From: Gluconobacter kanchanaburiensis NBRC 103587
GTDB lineage: Bacteria; Pseudomonadota; Alphaproteobacteria; Acetobacterales; Acetobacteraceae
Direction of reading: 5' to 3'
Length of the DNA: 64,000 nucleotides
Assembly: GCF_007988905.1 (NCBI RefSeq)
Contig: NZ_BJVA01000007.1
Location: 81,013 to 145,012, forward strand
In this document: in pieces, positions 8,629 through 18,104 of the stretch
Numbering within the stretch: the stretch's first letter is position 1
How the letters are laid out: every line of letters begins with the position of its first letter
Position numbers and translations under genes: made by a program
Notes under the pieces: model-generated
Databases searched by the model: none
Told to the model about the DNA's origin: nothing
What the model saw: the letters and a program-made list of their open reading frames with translations, nothing else

Positions 8629-9783
8629 TTACTTGAAGTCGATCTCTACACGCCGGTTCTGCGCTTCGCGGGTGTTGGGGCCTGTGACCACGAGCGGATG
8701 GGCCTCTCCGAAACCGTGAGTTGTGATCAGACCGGCAGCAACACCATCACGCACCAGTTCTTCTTTCACAGTATTCGCACGGCGCTGGGAGAGCGCCATA
8801 TTGTAAGCTTCACCCCGGTGACCCGGATGCGCTGCCGAACTGTCAGTATAGCCGCTGACTTCAATATGCGTGACCTGCACGGAAGTGGAATTGCGTGCTG
8901 CCGTAGCCACAACAGCTTTGGCGCGTGTGCTGAGTTCAGAAGAATCCCAGTCGAAGAATACGAGATAGGTCCGCGTGGGCGCAGGAGCCGGGATCGGCAT
9001 GGGAGCCGCAACCGGTTTCGGCGGCGGGGGCGCCGGATTGAACTCGTAGCGCAGACCCAGCATCAGCGAATGGTTGAAATCCGTTCTCGTATCGCGGTTA
9101 CCGCTGGAGACGCCGAATTCTTTCGTCTTGTCCCAGCCACCATAGATTCCGGTCGCCGTGGCCTTATGTCCGTTCGGCCCCATCAGTGTGTAGAAGCGGT
9201 ATTCCGCCGTCGCTGACAGACCCACAACCCAGGGAACGGGGAAGGAAAGACCGAAAATTCCCTGATAGGCAAAATTTCCGGTCGTGCCGCCGACATGCTG
9301 GTCAAAGGCACCGTTCGGGGCATGAACATAGGTGTTCATCGCCTGCCAGCCATAGCCGACGCCAGCACCAAAATATGGGAAAACCCACGATTTGCCGATA
9401 TCCATGTCGAACAGGGCGTTAGCCATGACGCCATAGCCCTGCTGACGGCCACCGACGGAAGACGGGAAGGTGCTGGACCGGAACTGCTGCAGACGATTGT
9501 TGCGGTAGTTGCCCTCGACCTCGACGCGGAACCCGTTGCCAAGGCCATATCCCAGGCTGCCGATGCCGGTGACGCCCGCCTGATAGTGGTCCCGCCCGCT
9601 TGGAAAGACCGGGGATAGGCGCGCGGTCTGGTCCTGGTTGAAGCTCGCTCCGCCTTCTCCGGCGATGTACAGACCTTTGATGGGCTGCGCGGTTGCGGCA
9701 CCCATGACGAGCATTGAAACGCCTGCTGTGAACCCGGCTCGGGTCAGCCAGGTTCTGACAACGGATCGCTGCGTCATGTCCAT
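8629..9783 (-). CDS. OmpA-family outer-membrane protein
   Basis: About 384 residues from the ATG at 9783, preceded by GGAGAG; a second ATG at 9777 is possible. A signal peptide ends near TAQ. The N-terminal half is an eight-strand-type barrel with aromatic alternation (GYGLGNGFRVEVEGNYR, FPYFGAGVGYGW, GLSATAEYRFYT, MLGLRYEF). A Pro-rich linker (PAPPPPKPVAAP) joins it to a C-terminal OmpA peptidoglycan-binding domain with FFDWDSSELSTRA, VSGYTDSS, LSQRRANTVKEEL, GFGEAHPLV and NRRVEIDFK. The protein anchors the outer membrane to peptidoglycan; any transport role is unknown. Monocistronic, with its own terminator. Confidence 0.93.
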   Translation of the reverse strand: MDMTQRSVVRTWLTRAGFTAGVSMLVMGAATAQPIKGLYIAGEGGASFNQDQTARLSPVFPSGRDHYQAGVTGIGSLGYGLGNGFRVEVEGNYRNNRLQQFRSSTFPSSVGGRQQGYGVMANALFDMDIGKSWVFPYFGAGVGYGWQAMNTYVHAPNGAFDQHVGGTTGNFAYQGIFGLSFPVPWVVGLSATAEYRFYTLMGPNGHKATATGIYGGWDKTKEFGVSSGNRDTRTDFNHSLMLGLRYEFNPAPPPPKPVAAPMPIPAPAPTRTYLVFFDWDSSELSTRAKAVVATAARNSTSVQVTHIEVSGYTDSSAAHPGHRGEAYNMALSQRRANTVKEELVRDGVAAGLITTHGFGEAHPLVVTGPNTREAQNRRVEIDFK

Positions 9784-9921
9784 TTCTCTCCAACCAGCCA
9801 AATCTTGTGTGTGTTCTTGCCGAAAGCTCGGACGATGGCAACGCATCACACAGCACAATGCCGCATCATACGGTTTTCTTTATGGCAGGTTCGCCATGTG
9901 CTGTGTCTTCACTCCCACAGT

Positions 9922-10263
9922 TTACGCCTCTTCGTCCAGATCGAGGCGTCTCGATCCCAGGGTGCGTTCTACGGGCTGGGCAACGTCACGCATCTCAAGT
10001 TCGATAATCCACAGATCGGGATCATAGGTCTTCTGCCGTTCCAGATAGGCGTTGACGCTTTCCGCGTCGGTGGCGTCCACACGGACCCAGTCGCTGCCAT
10101 CTTCCCGCAGGACCCCGAGTCCCCCGCTCCGGTCCGTCAGGACGATCAGGACTGCGCCTGCGTCTTCGTCACCTTTTTTCAGCACCATGGCCGAGGTGCC
10201 GTCGGAAGAAATACGGCGCAGGACAGCCCGTACCCAGAGTCCCGTTTTCAATCGTGCGGCCAT
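9922..10263 (-). CDS. DUF1491 family protein
   Basis: Small cytosolic protein of 113 residues starting at the ATG at 10263 (MAARLKTGLWVRAVLRR). The order RLKxGLWVxAxLRR, AMVLKKGDEDAGAVLIVL and then an acidic tail with DPDLWIIELE is that of the alphaproteobacterial DUF1491 family, whose function is unknown. It begins 25 bases after the stop of the S41 protease gene and is probably in the same transcript. The longer upstream open frame overlaps the protease and is not credible as protein. Confidence 0.8.
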   Translation of the reverse strand: MAARLKTGLWVRAVLRRISSDGTSAMVLKKGDEDAGAVLIVLTDRSGGLGVLREDGSDWVRVDATDAESVNAYLERQKTYDPDLWIIELEMRDVAQPVERTLGSRRLDLDEEA

Positions 10264-10288
10264 GGTTGTTTCCGTTCGTCCTGCATGA

Positions 10289-12073
10289 TTAGTGGAGAGG
10301 TGCGCTGTTCTCGTCCGGAACAGACTCCAGCGCTGCCCGGTAAGCGGCCGGAGAAGACAGCAGCGCCCGTGCTGCTTCCATGTCGGAGTCCGATCCGATC
10401 GCGGCGGGACAGTGCTTCCGGATCTCGAGGATTTTCGCAACCGGAACCGGGTAACGTGCTGCGCGTGCCATCTGTATAGCTTCGCCCTGAAGGGTATGGC
10501 CCTCTCTGAGCGCGGCGAGCTGCGCCTGAAGTGAGTCCGTGCCCAGGGATGTGCAGATCTGGGGCATGACCCCCAGCCCCTGGATCGGCCAGCCGAGAGG
10601 CGCCTGATTGCGACTCCACGTCACGAACAGCTCGCCTCTGTTGGGCATCTGTCCAATGACCTGCACGAGGCCTTTGCCAAGCGTTTCGCTGCCGATCACG
10701 ACAGCGCGCCGGTGATCGGCGAGGGCAGATGCGAGGATTTCCGCCGCGCTCGCCGTTCTGCCGTCTACGAGAATGACCACAGGGGTGCCATTGGTCATGT
10801 CGCCACCCTGAACGGCCCAGATATGGTTGGCCAGTGGATTCCGGCCATGCGTGGTTACTGCCACACCATGATCGAGCAGGAGTGCTGCCGTAGTGACGGC
10901 CTGCTGGAGGACGCCGCCGCGATCGCCCCGCAGATCAATGATGATGCCCGCTGCTTTCTTGCCCGGAGAGGTGGTTGAAGGGGCAGTCTGGGTTGGATCG
11001 TCCACGACCTGATCCAGAAACTGGCTGACTTCCTCGGCGGTCTGGGTCGAGAAGGAGGCGACGCGTAGCAGGGTGAAGGGGCCGTCGCTGGACGCGAAGA
11101 CGGTCTCTGGCGGAACCTGCGTCCGTTCCAGCCGGACCGTCGTTGTGCGGTGCCCTCGGGAGGAAATCCCCAGCGTGATGGAGGTGTGGTTGTCTCCTTC
11201 AAGCCAGCTCTGCACGGTTGCGGCATCCTGTCCGTGCGTCGTGCGCCCGTTGACGGACACCAGATGCTCGCCCGTATCTACCCCGGCCTCCCAGGCAGGT
11301 CCGTTGGCGTTGACGGCGGCGATCACGATTTTCCGTCCGCTTTGTCCGAGTGTCAGTCCCACGGTTCCCGTATCTCCTGAACGGCGCGTACGGTCCGACA
11401 GGGCAGGCGCCGGCGCAAGATAGCGGGAATAGGGATCCAGGTGATTGAAAAGCTCGTCGAAAAAGCCCTGCAAAAGTGCGTCCGGCCCGGCATCACGCAG
11501 CGTGGAGGACTGTTTCCATGCCGCCTGCATGGCCGCCGTGACAAGTTCCGCCCATGCGCCATTGCTGTCGGCCGGGGGAACAGGCTGAGAAAAAATGACG
11601 GTCTGCCCTTGCAGGACGGTCAGCACCGAGGGGGACTGTGCCGAAGCGTCCGAGGCCTTCTCTGCGGCGACCGCCGTGCTTGGAGCTGACGCAAGGGGGG
11701 TGGGAGGAGCAGGATGGGTTTCCGTAACGGAGAGGGTCGGGTCAATCGCGGTCAGGCCATCCAGCCCCCAGATGCAGAAATCCCGGGCGGAATGGGCCTC
11801 AAGGGTCCGGGGCTCCAGAAAACCGAGCGCCGCGACCAGAACTTCGCGTGTCGCCGAGACTGAAAAGGAGGGGGCTGGCGGCGGAATTACCGGTGCGGGT
11901 GATGGCTGTGTTTCTGCCGGATGGCCGTTTGGCAGCGGTGATCCGGCAGCAGGGATGTCCTGTGTCCTGGCGGATCCTGTGGAGGTCATGAAGATCAATA
12001 TGCAGACCGCCAGACCCAGACCCCGGGCCGGACGACATGCCGCCTCTCGGCTGCGCGGCATGGTGAAAGTCAT
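10289..12073 (-). CDS. C-terminal processing serine protease, S41 family
   Basis: Secreted or periplasmic protease of about 594 residues from the ATG at 12073; no good ribosome site is visible, so this start is tentative. Order: a hydrophobic signal (LGLAVCILIFMTSTGSART), a long Pro/Ser-rich N-terminal region, the family motif NHLDPYSRYLAP, a PDZ domain (GLTLGQSGRKIVIAAVNANG, GEHLVSVNGRT), then the catalytic core with IIDLRGDRGGVLQQAV, DGRTASAAEILASAL and GSETLGKG. The Ser of TASAAE and the Lys of GKG form the Ser/Lys dyad. Family members cleave C-terminal tails of periplasmic proteins or act in cell-wall control. The N-terminal half is unusually long for CtpA. DUF1491 gene follows. Confidence 0.88.
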   Translation of the reverse strand: MTFTMPRSREAACRPARGLGLAVCILIFMTSTGSARTQDIPAAGSPLPNGHPAETQPSPAPVIPPPAPSFSVSATREVLVAALGFLEPRTLEAHSARDFCIWGLDGLTAIDPTLSVTETHPAPPTPLASAPSTAVAAEKASDASAQSPSVLTVLQGQTVIFSQPVPPADSNGAWAELVTAAMQAAWKQSSTLRDAGPDALLQGFFDELFNHLDPYSRYLAPAPALSDRTRRSGDTGTVGLTLGQSGRKIVIAAVNANGPAWEAGVDTGEHLVSVNGRTTHGQDAATVQSWLEGDNHTSITLGISSRGHRTTTVRLERTQVPPETVFASSDGPFTLLRVASFSTQTAEEVSQFLDQVVDDPTQTAPSTTSPGKKAAGIIIDLRGDRGGVLQQAVTTAALLLDHGVAVTTHGRNPLANHIWAVQGGDMTNGTPVVILVDGRTASAAEILASALADHRRAVVIGSETLGKGLVQVIGQMPNRGELFVTWSRNQAPLGWPIQGLGVMPQICTSLGTDSLQAQLAALREGHTLQGEAIQMARAARYPVPVAKILEIRKHCPAAIGSDSDMEAARALLSSPAAYRAALESVPDENSAPLH

Positions 12074-12180
12074 AGGGCGGACAGCATGACGCAAAACGGG
12101 GTCCTTGGAGACGGGATAGCAAAAGACGGCTGCTCCCGTAACGTGACCACGCCACAAACTTCAGCCACGGTAAAGACTTG

Positions 12181-12229
12181 CCAGATCAAATCTGGGGTCG
12201 GCAGTGCCATCTGGCAACACTGCCGACCC
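12181..12229 (-). terminator. Paired hairpins downstream of topA
   Basis: A perfect 12-base stem, GGGTCGGCAGTG (12195-12206) with CACTGCCGACCC (12218-12229), lies ten bases after the topA stop on the minus strand. A second hairpin, CCAGAT-CAA-ATCTGG (12181-12195), abuts it. There is no long T run, so this may be a Rho-assisted terminator or an mRNA 3'-end stabiliser. Confidence 0.65.
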
Positions 12230-12238
12230 GATCTGTTT

Positions 12239-14935
12239 TCAGTCTTCCGACGAGGTGTCGGAAGCAGTCTTACGCTTCCGCGCTGTTGTGGTTTTCGTCT
12301 TTGTGGCAGATTTGGCCGGGCTACGCTTCGTTACTTTCTTCGCCGCAGTCTCATCCCCTTCCGAAGACGCAACAGCTTTCTTGGCTTTTGCCGTTTTCGG
12401 AGCTGCTTTTTTCGCGGAAGTTTTTTTTGCGCCGCCTTTCAGTGGCTTGCCCTTTTCCGCCAGAAGCGCCACCGCTTCATCGAGCGTGACCTCCTCCATG
12501 TCCTGCCCCTTCGGCAGGTTGGCGATCAGCTGACCATGCTGGGCGTAAGGGCCGAACCGTCCCTTGCGGATCATGACTGCTTCGCCGTCCTTGGGGTGTG
12601 GTCCCAGATTGCGGATGGAGGCGAGCTTTTTTGCCAGCGAATCTACGGCCCGGTTCAGCCCGACTGTCAGGACGTCGTCGTCCTTGTCGAGCGTGCCATA
12701 GATGGCGCCCATCTTCACATATGGCCCGAACCGTCCAAGGCCGGCCTCGATCTTTTCGCCCGTTTCGGGGTGAAGTCCGACCAGACGCGGCAGGGACAGC
12801 AGTCCCAGCGCCTGTTCCATGGTCATGGTATTGCCGTCGATTCCCTTGGGAATGGTCGTCCGCTTGGGCTTGGCTTTCTTGTCCTCGGGATTGGGTTCGC
12901 CGCGCTGGATATACAGCCCGTACGGTCCGCGCCGGATCGAGATGTCCTCCCCGGTATCCGGGTCCTGGCCTAGAATTTTCGGCCCGTCGTTCAGCCCTTC
13001 GGTATCGCCTTCCTCGGCCACCAGACGACGGGTGAACTGGCAGGTCGGATAATTCGAACAGCCGATGAACGCGCCGAACTTGCCAAGCCGCAGGCCCAGC
13101 CGTCCGGTTCCGCAGGAGGTGCAGACGCGCGGATCGCCACCATCGGGGCGGGGCGGGAAGAAATGCGGCGCGAGGTCTTCGTCCAGAGCGTCGATGACGT
13201 CCGAGATTTTCAGATCCTTGGTCTGCGCTACAGCAGCCGAGAAATCATGCCAGAACGCCGCCATGACATCATGCCAGTCCGCACGGCCGCCTGAAATATC
13301 ATCAAGCTGTTCTTCAAGCGAGGCTGTGAAACCTGAATCCACATAGCGCTCGAAGAACGATGTCAGGAACGCTGTAACAAGCCGTCCGCGATCTTCAGGC
13401 ACGAAACGCCGTGCATCAAGCCGCACGTAATTGCGGTCCCGCAGTACGCCGAGAATGGAGGCGTAGGTCGAGGGACGGCCAATGCCGATCTCTTCCATTT
13501 TCTTGACGAGCGAGGCTTCCGAATAACGCGGAGGCGGCTGGGTGAAATGCTGCTCGGCGTCCACGGCGCCGGTCGTCAGGCGGTCGCCTTCCTTCATCGG
13601 CGGCAGGAGCTTGCCGTCTTCGTCTTCAGCCTTCGTATCGTCTCGGCCCTCGATATAGAGCTTGAGGAAGCCGTCGAATGCGATGGTCGAACCCGTGGCG
13701 CGCAGAAGCGTCTGGCCACTCGCATCCGCTAGCGTTACCGCCACCTGATCCAGTTCCGCCGACTGCATCTGCGAGGCGACGGAACGCTTCCAGATCAGCT
13801 CGTACAGCTTCTTCTGGTCGGGTGTCAGCGCATGGCCGACCTGTTGGGGTGTCAGAAAGACGTCAGTCGGGCGGATGGCCTCATGGGCCTCCTGCGCGTT
13901 CTTGGCCTTGGTGGAATAAGCGCGCGGGAAATCCGGCACATAGTCATCGCCGAACGCCTTGCCGATATGCCCGCGGATGGACCCGATGGCTTCCTTCGCC
14001 ATCGTCACACCATCGGTTCGCATATAGGTGATGAGGCCGGTGGTTTCGCCGCGCAGATCCACACCTTCATAAAGCTGCTGCGCCGTACGCATCGTCGTCT
14101 GTGCGCTCATGCCGAGTTTGCGGGACGCCTCCTGCTGGAGGGTCGATGTCGTGAACGGCGGCGGCGGGTTGCGCTTGGTGCGCTTGCGCTCGACGGAGCG
14201 CACCGTGAACTGTCCGCCGAGGACCGTATCGCGCGCGCCGAACGCCAGTTGTTCGTTGTTCAGGTCGAACTGGTCGAGCTTCTCGCCCTTGAGATGCGTC
14301 AGACGGGCCTGAAAGGCGGCCTTGCCGGGCGTCGTGAAGCCGCCGGTGACGGTCCAGTATTCTTTCGGACGGAAAACCTCGATTTCGGCTTCGCGCTCAC
14401 AGATCAGACGCAGTGCGACGGACTGCACCCGCCCGGCGCTCCGGCTGCCCGGCAGTTTGCGCCACAGGACGGGGGAGAGCGTAAAGCCCACCAGATAGTC
14501 CAGCGCACGACGAGCCAGGTAGGCGTCAATCAGCGGACGGTCCAGCTCGCGTGGAGCTGCCATCGCTGCCGTGACGGCTGATTTGGTGATTTCGTTGAAG
14601 GTGACGCGATGGACATCCACGTTCTTCAGAAGCTTCTTTTCTTCCAGAACGCTGCGGACATGCCAGGAAATCGCTTCGCCTTCGCGATCCGGGTCAGTGG
14701 CGAGATAGAGGTTTTTCGCCCCCTTCAGCGCCTTGGTGATTGCTGAGATCTGCTTTGCGCCGCGCTCGTCCGTCTGCCAGCTCATGGCAAAATTTTCGTC
14801 CGGGCGCACGCTCCCGTCCTTGGGCGGCAGATCCCGCACATGTCCGAATGAAGCGAGCACGGTATATCCGCTTCCCAGATACTTGTTGATCGTCTTGGCC
14901 TTTGCCGGGCTCTCGACCACCACAACGTCCGTCAT
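12239..14935 (-). CDS. topA: DNA topoisomerase I
   Basis: Type IA topoisomerase that relaxes negative supercoils. The ATG at 14935 gives MTDVVVVESPAKAKTINKYL, the conserved TOPRIM start; the frame extends upstream into dprA but that part is not protein-like. 898 residues. Seen: DPDREGEAISWH (Mg ligands), the RSAGRVQSVALRL motif, the active-site tyrosine in GLITYMRTDG, and IGRPSTYASI. After the core, one four-Cys zinc ribbon remains (CTSC...CSNYPTC), followed by several RKGRFGPY-type C-terminal repeats, and finally a Lys/Ala-rich tail like histone tails, common in alphaproteobacterial TopA. Starts 25 bases after dprA, last gene of the gltX-to-topA block. Confidence 0.96.
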   Translation of the reverse strand: MTDVVVVESPAKAKTINKYLGSGYTVLASFGHVRDLPPKDGSVRPDENFAMSWQTDERGAKQISAITKALKGAKNLYLATDPDREGEAISWHVRSVLEEKKLLKNVDVHRVTFNEITKSAVTAAMAAPRELDRPLIDAYLARRALDYLVGFTLSPVLWRKLPGSRSAGRVQSVALRLICEREAEIEVFRPKEYWTVTGGFTTPGKAAFQARLTHLKGEKLDQFDLNNEQLAFGARDTVLGGQFTVRSVERKRTKRNPPPPFTTSTLQQEASRKLGMSAQTTMRTAQQLYEGVDLRGETTGLITYMRTDGVTMAKEAIGSIRGHIGKAFGDDYVPDFPRAYSTKAKNAQEAHEAIRPTDVFLTPQQVGHALTPDQKKLYELIWKRSVASQMQSAELDQVAVTLADASGQTLLRATGSTIAFDGFLKLYIEGRDDTKAEDEDGKLLPPMKEGDRLTTGAVDAEQHFTQPPPRYSEASLVKKMEEIGIGRPSTYASILGVLRDRNYVRLDARRFVPEDRGRLVTAFLTSFFERYVDSGFTASLEEQLDDISGGRADWHDVMAAFWHDFSAAVAQTKDLKISDVIDALDEDLAPHFFPPRPDGGDPRVCTSCGTGRLGLRLGKFGAFIGCSNYPTCQFTRRLVAEEGDTEGLNDGPKILGQDPDTGEDISIRRGPYGLYIQRGEPNPEDKKAKPKRTTIPKGIDGNTMTMEQALGLLSLPRLVGLHPETGEKIEAGLGRFGPYVKMGAIYGTLDKDDDVLTVGLNRAVDSLAKKLASIRNLGPHPKDGEAVMIRKGRFGPYAQHGQLIANLPKGQDMEEVTLDEAVALLAEKGKPLKGGAKKTSAKKAAPKTAKAKKAVASSEGDETAAKKVTKRSPAKSATKTKTTTARKRKTASDTSSED

Positions 14936-14960
14936 CGCCACTCCGGTATTCCGCGTCACT

Positions 14961-16145
14961 TCAGTTCGGCAGCAACGCCACGCGTCCGCCGGGCACAAAC
15001 TCCACGACCCCGCCAAGCTCCAGCTCGGCCAGCGTCGCAAGTACTGCCGATACGGAGAACTGGCAGCGGTGCACCACGTCGTCAACTGTTACGGGTGTCA
15101 CGGAGAGGAGCGCGCAAACCGTTTTTCCGACCAGATCCGGGTCTGTCCAGTCTGCTTCACTGGTTGCACTCCATGGGTGAGACGGTTCGGAAAAGCCGGT
15201 TAAGAGCGGATTATGGGATGCTGAACGCTGCCACGGAGCTGGTTCTCGTCGAGGGAGGTCCGGGGGAAGAGCCTGTAGAATGTCACCGATATTTTCTGTC
15301 AGAGTTGCCTGGCCCGTCTTGATCAACTGGTTTCCGCCCCGGGACCGCGGATCGAGCGGCGATCCGGGCACGACCAGCAGTTCGCGGTTATAAGACTGGG
15401 CCAGTTCAGCCGTGATCAGTGTGCCCGATCCCAGTGTTGCCTCGATGATCAGACATCCCAGCGAAATCCCGGCGATCAGGCGGTTGCGCCGTGGGAAATG
15501 GCGGGCCAGAGGGGCAGTCCCGAGCAGAGATTCCGTGACCAGACAGCCCTGTTCTGCAATTCGTTTCTGGAGGGAGGTATTTTCGGGCGGGTAGACATGA
15601 TCGAGGCCTCCTGCGATTGCGGCCACCGTCAGTCCCGGATGAAGCGCAGCCGCATGGGCCGCCGAGTCGATTCCCCGGGCCAGACCGGAGATGATGCAAA
15701 GCCCGGCCTGTGCAATTTCGGCAGAAAGACTTTCCGCAATCCGGATTCCCGCCGCCGAAGCATTCCGTGCGCCCACAACCCCGACAGACCGCATCGACAG
15801 TTTGCGGACATCACCAAGAGTGAACAGGACGGGGGGTGCGTCCGGGATCCGGGACAGCATCAGTGGATAGTCCGCATCGCCCCGTAGAAGCATCCGTCCG
15901 CCCAGTTTTTCAAGGCGTTCGAGCTCGTCCGTCATGGACGAAACGCTGGGGATGACGGCTTCGTCCCGGCGTCCCGCCTTGCGCATCCGTCCGGGCAGGG
16001 CGGCGAGTGCCACGCCCGCACTTCCATACTGGGTCATCAGTCGCGTAAAGTTGACCGGGCCCACCCCCAGCGTGCGTGCGAGGCGCAGGGCGTCGATTCG
16101 GTCAGTGAAGGACGTGGTGGCGGGAAGGCCCAGAGAAGCGGTCAT
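14961..16145 (-). CDS. dprA: DNA processing protein DprA
   Basis: Loads RecA on incoming single-stranded DNA during natural transformation. 394 residues from the ATG at 16145. Seen: an N-terminal helix-hairpin-like region (LRLARTLGVGPVNFTRLM), the Rossmann-type DprA domain with VGARNASAAGIRIAESL, SGLARGIDSAAHAAAL, AGGLDHVYPPEN, FPRRNRLIAGIS and SGTLITAELA, and a C-terminal winged-helix DML1-type domain (VDDVVHRCQFSVSAVLATLAELELGG). It lies between plsY (43-base gap) and topA (25-base gap), the order common in alphaproteobacteria. A ComEC-type channel gene in the same window makes DNA uptake plausible. Confidence 0.95.
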   Translation of the reverse strand: MTASLGLPATTSFTDRIDALRLARTLGVGPVNFTRLMTQYGSAGVALAALPGRMRKAGRRDEAVIPSVSSMTDELERLEKLGGRMLLRGDADYPLMLSRIPDAPPVLFTLGDVRKLSMRSVGVVGARNASAAGIRIAESLSAEIAQAGLCIISGLARGIDSAAHAAALHPGLTVAAIAGGLDHVYPPENTSLQKRIAEQGCLVTESLLGTAPLARHFPRRNRLIAGISLGCLIIEATLGSGTLITAELAQSYNRELLVVPGSPLDPRSRGGNQLIKTGQATLTENIGDILQALPPDLPRREPAPWQRSASHNPLLTGFSEPSHPWSATSEADWTDPDLVGKTVCALLSVTPVTVDDVVHRCQFSVSAVLATLAELELGGVVEFVPGGRVALLPN

Positions 16146-16188
16146 GATGCTCTGCTTTAAGGCAGATTCATTAATAGTCGCTTAAAAT

Positions 16189-16821
16189 CTAGCGAGGGGG
16201 CGCCTGATCGACCGTCACACGAGGCTCCCGACCTGTCAGGAGGCGGCCAATATTGCCGGCGTGTCGCACCCAGATCAGCAAAGAGACGAGCAACGTCGCG
16301 ATGGGAACAGGAGAAGAGACGGGTTTTCCCGACAGAAACACCATCAGCACGGGGGCCAGAAGGAAAGCTGCCAGCGCTCCTGCTGAGGAAATCCGGCTCA
16401 GGCGGGCGACAAGCAGCCAGATCACACAGCATGCCAGTCCGACAGGCCAGCTCAGGACCCAGAGTGTACCAAGGCCGGTGGCGACGCCCTTGCCGCCCCG
16501 GAAGCCGAGCCAGACCGGAAAACAGTGCCCGAGGACGACGGCGACGGTCGCCACGGCCATGGTCATCTCGCTCGCGCCGGGGAAGAAAAACCGTGCGATC
16601 AGGACTGCCGCAGCTCCCTTGAGTGCATCCAGTAGTAGCGTGGCCGCAGCCAGGCCGCGTCGTCCCGTGCGCAGGACGTTGGTTGCGCCGATATTGCCCG
16701 AACCGATCTTGCGGATGTCGCCGCCGCCAGAAAGCGCCGTCAGGAGCAGCCCGAACGGGATGCTTCCGATGACGTAGGACACGAGAAAGAGCAGGATGAG
16801 CTGTGCCTGAAAACCGCTCAT
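16189..16821 (-). CDS. plsY: Acyl-phosphate glycerol-3-phosphate acyltransferase PlsY
   Basis: Inner-membrane enzyme that transfers an acyl chain from acyl-phosphate to glycerol-3-phosphate, the first step of phospholipid synthesis with PlsX. 210 residues with five to seven membrane spans. The three conserved loops are present: GSGNIGATNVLRTG (motif 1), GHCFPVWLGFRGGKGVATG (motif 2) and a later RHAGNIGRLLTGREP (motif 3). The N-terminus is YVIGSIPFG, as usual. The ATG overlaps the end of the pyrC-like gene by four bases (ATGA), indicating translational coupling. The C-terminal tail (RVTVDQAPPR) is short and soluble. Confidence 0.95.
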   Translation of the reverse strand: MSGFQAQLILLFLVSYVIGSIPFGLLLTALSGGGDIRKIGSGNIGATNVLRTGRRGLAAATLLLDALKGAAAVLIARFFFPGASEMTMAVATVAVVLGHCFPVWLGFRGGKGVATGLGTLWVLSWPVGLACCVIWLLVARLSRISSAGALAAFLLAPVLMVFLSGKPVSSPVPIATLLVSLLIWVRHAGNIGRLLTGREPRVTVDQAPPR

Positions 16822-18104
16822 GACTGTGCCTCCGCCAGCCCGTCAGCTGTGAAGACTTCCACGCCCCGCTTGAACGTCCGCAGGACACGGCCTTTCAGAT
16901 CCCGACCGTCAAACGGTGTATTCTGCGCGCGTCCCGGGAGCTCTCCGGCGACCACAGTCCAGGAGCCTTCCGGATCGAACAGGCATAGATCGGCATCGCT
17001 CCCGACTGCCAGCGTCCCGGCGTCAAGGCCCAGCAGGGCTGCCGGAGCAGATGTCACCAGCCGCAGGGCATTCACAAGCGGCAGTCCCGCGCCAAGCGTG
17101 ACGCCCAGCAGCGTGACCAGTCCGGTGCCGCCAGCGCGAGCCTGCGCGAAAGGCAGGCGCTTGTCATCTGGGTCTGCCGGAGCGTGGTCCGAGGCTACGG
17201 CGTCGATCGTTCCATCCGCCAGTGCTGCGCAGACGGCCTGTCGGTCCGTATCGTTGCGTAGGGGGGGCGAGAGTTTCGCGTAGGTGCGGAAGTCGCCGAT
17301 ATCGTCTTCGGTCATGGCGAAATAGGGCGGCGCCGTATCGCAGGTCACACGGACGCCCCGGCTCTTGGCCGCACGGATCAGATCCAGCCCCTCTGCCGTC
17401 GAGACATGGGCGAAATGCAGCCGCGCCCCGGTCATGGCCGCCAGACGCAGATCGCGGGCGATCATGATGGCCTCGGCTTCGGCCGGAACCTGCGGCAGAC
17501 CCATCCGCACCGCGCGTGCTCCGGCCGTGGCACAGGTCCCTTTGGCCAGAGACGGATCTTCCGGATGCTGCACCACGATGGCGTCGAGAAAGCGTGAATA
17601 GGATAGCAGGTTGCGCATCTGCTTGGCGTCTGAAATCGCGCGGGTTCCGTCCGTGAACGCCACGGCTCCGGCGTTGCGGAGCAGCCCGAGTTCGGCCATT
17701 TCGCCGCCCTCGCAGCCGCGCGTCAGCGCGCCGTAAGGATGGATCGAGACCATGCCCGTCTCTTCGCCCCGGACCCGCAGCAGATGCACGAGCGCCGGAT
17801 TGTCGATCGGCGGGGAGGTGTTGGGCAGGACCGCCATGGTGGTGATGCCACCCGCGACGGCAGCCCGCGCCCCGGAAGACACGCTCTCACGGTATTCCGA
17901 TCCCGGCTCTCCGAGGGCCACGCGCATGTCCACCAGACCGGGACACAGCACGGCTCCCGCGCCATCAATGACCCGCGCGCCTTCGGGGACCGACCCGTCT
18001 TCGCAGGCGACGATCTTCCCCTGACGTACCACAAGTCGTCCGGTCTCATCGCGGCCTGAAGCCGGATCAATCAGGCGGACATTCTCAAAAACGATATCAG
18101 TCAT
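16818..18104 (-). CDS. Dihydroorotase-like protein with a lost first metal motif (PyrC'/PyrX type)
   Basis: Class I dihydroorotase fold of 428 residues. Usual landmarks appear ([53 protein letters not shown], and the C-terminal amidohydrolase strands). But the first metal site, normally Asp-x-His-x-His as in DMHVHLREPG, reads [10 protein letters not shown]: Arg61 and Ala63 replace both histidines. Such proteins beside PyrB are known as non-catalytic partners needed for aspartate transcarbamoylase assembly (as PyrC' in Pseudomonas). That role here is inferred from the motif and from the four-base overlap with pyrB. A second, active dihydroorotase should exist elsewhere in the genome. Confidence 0.85.
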   Translation of the reverse strand: MTDIVFENVRLIDPASGRDETGRLVVRQGKIVACEDGSVPEGARVIDGAGAVLCPGLVDMRVALGEPGSEYRESVSSGARAAVAGGITTMAVLPNTSPPIDNPALVHLLRVRGEETGMVSIHPYGALTRGCEGGEMAELGLLRNAGAVAFTDGTRAISDAKQMRNLLSYSRFLDAIVVQHPEDPSLAKGTCATAGARAVRMGLPQVPAEAEAIMIARDLRLAAMTGARLHFAHVSTAEGLDLIRAAKSRGVRVTCDTAPPYFAMTEDDIGDFRTYAKLSPPLRNDTDRQAVCAALADGTIDAVASDHAPADPDDKRLPFAQARAGGTGLVTLLGVTLGAGLPLVNALRLVTSAPAALLGLDAGTLAVGSDADLCLFDPEGSWTVVAGELPGRAQNTPFDGRDLKGRVLRTFKRGVEVFTADGLAEAQS

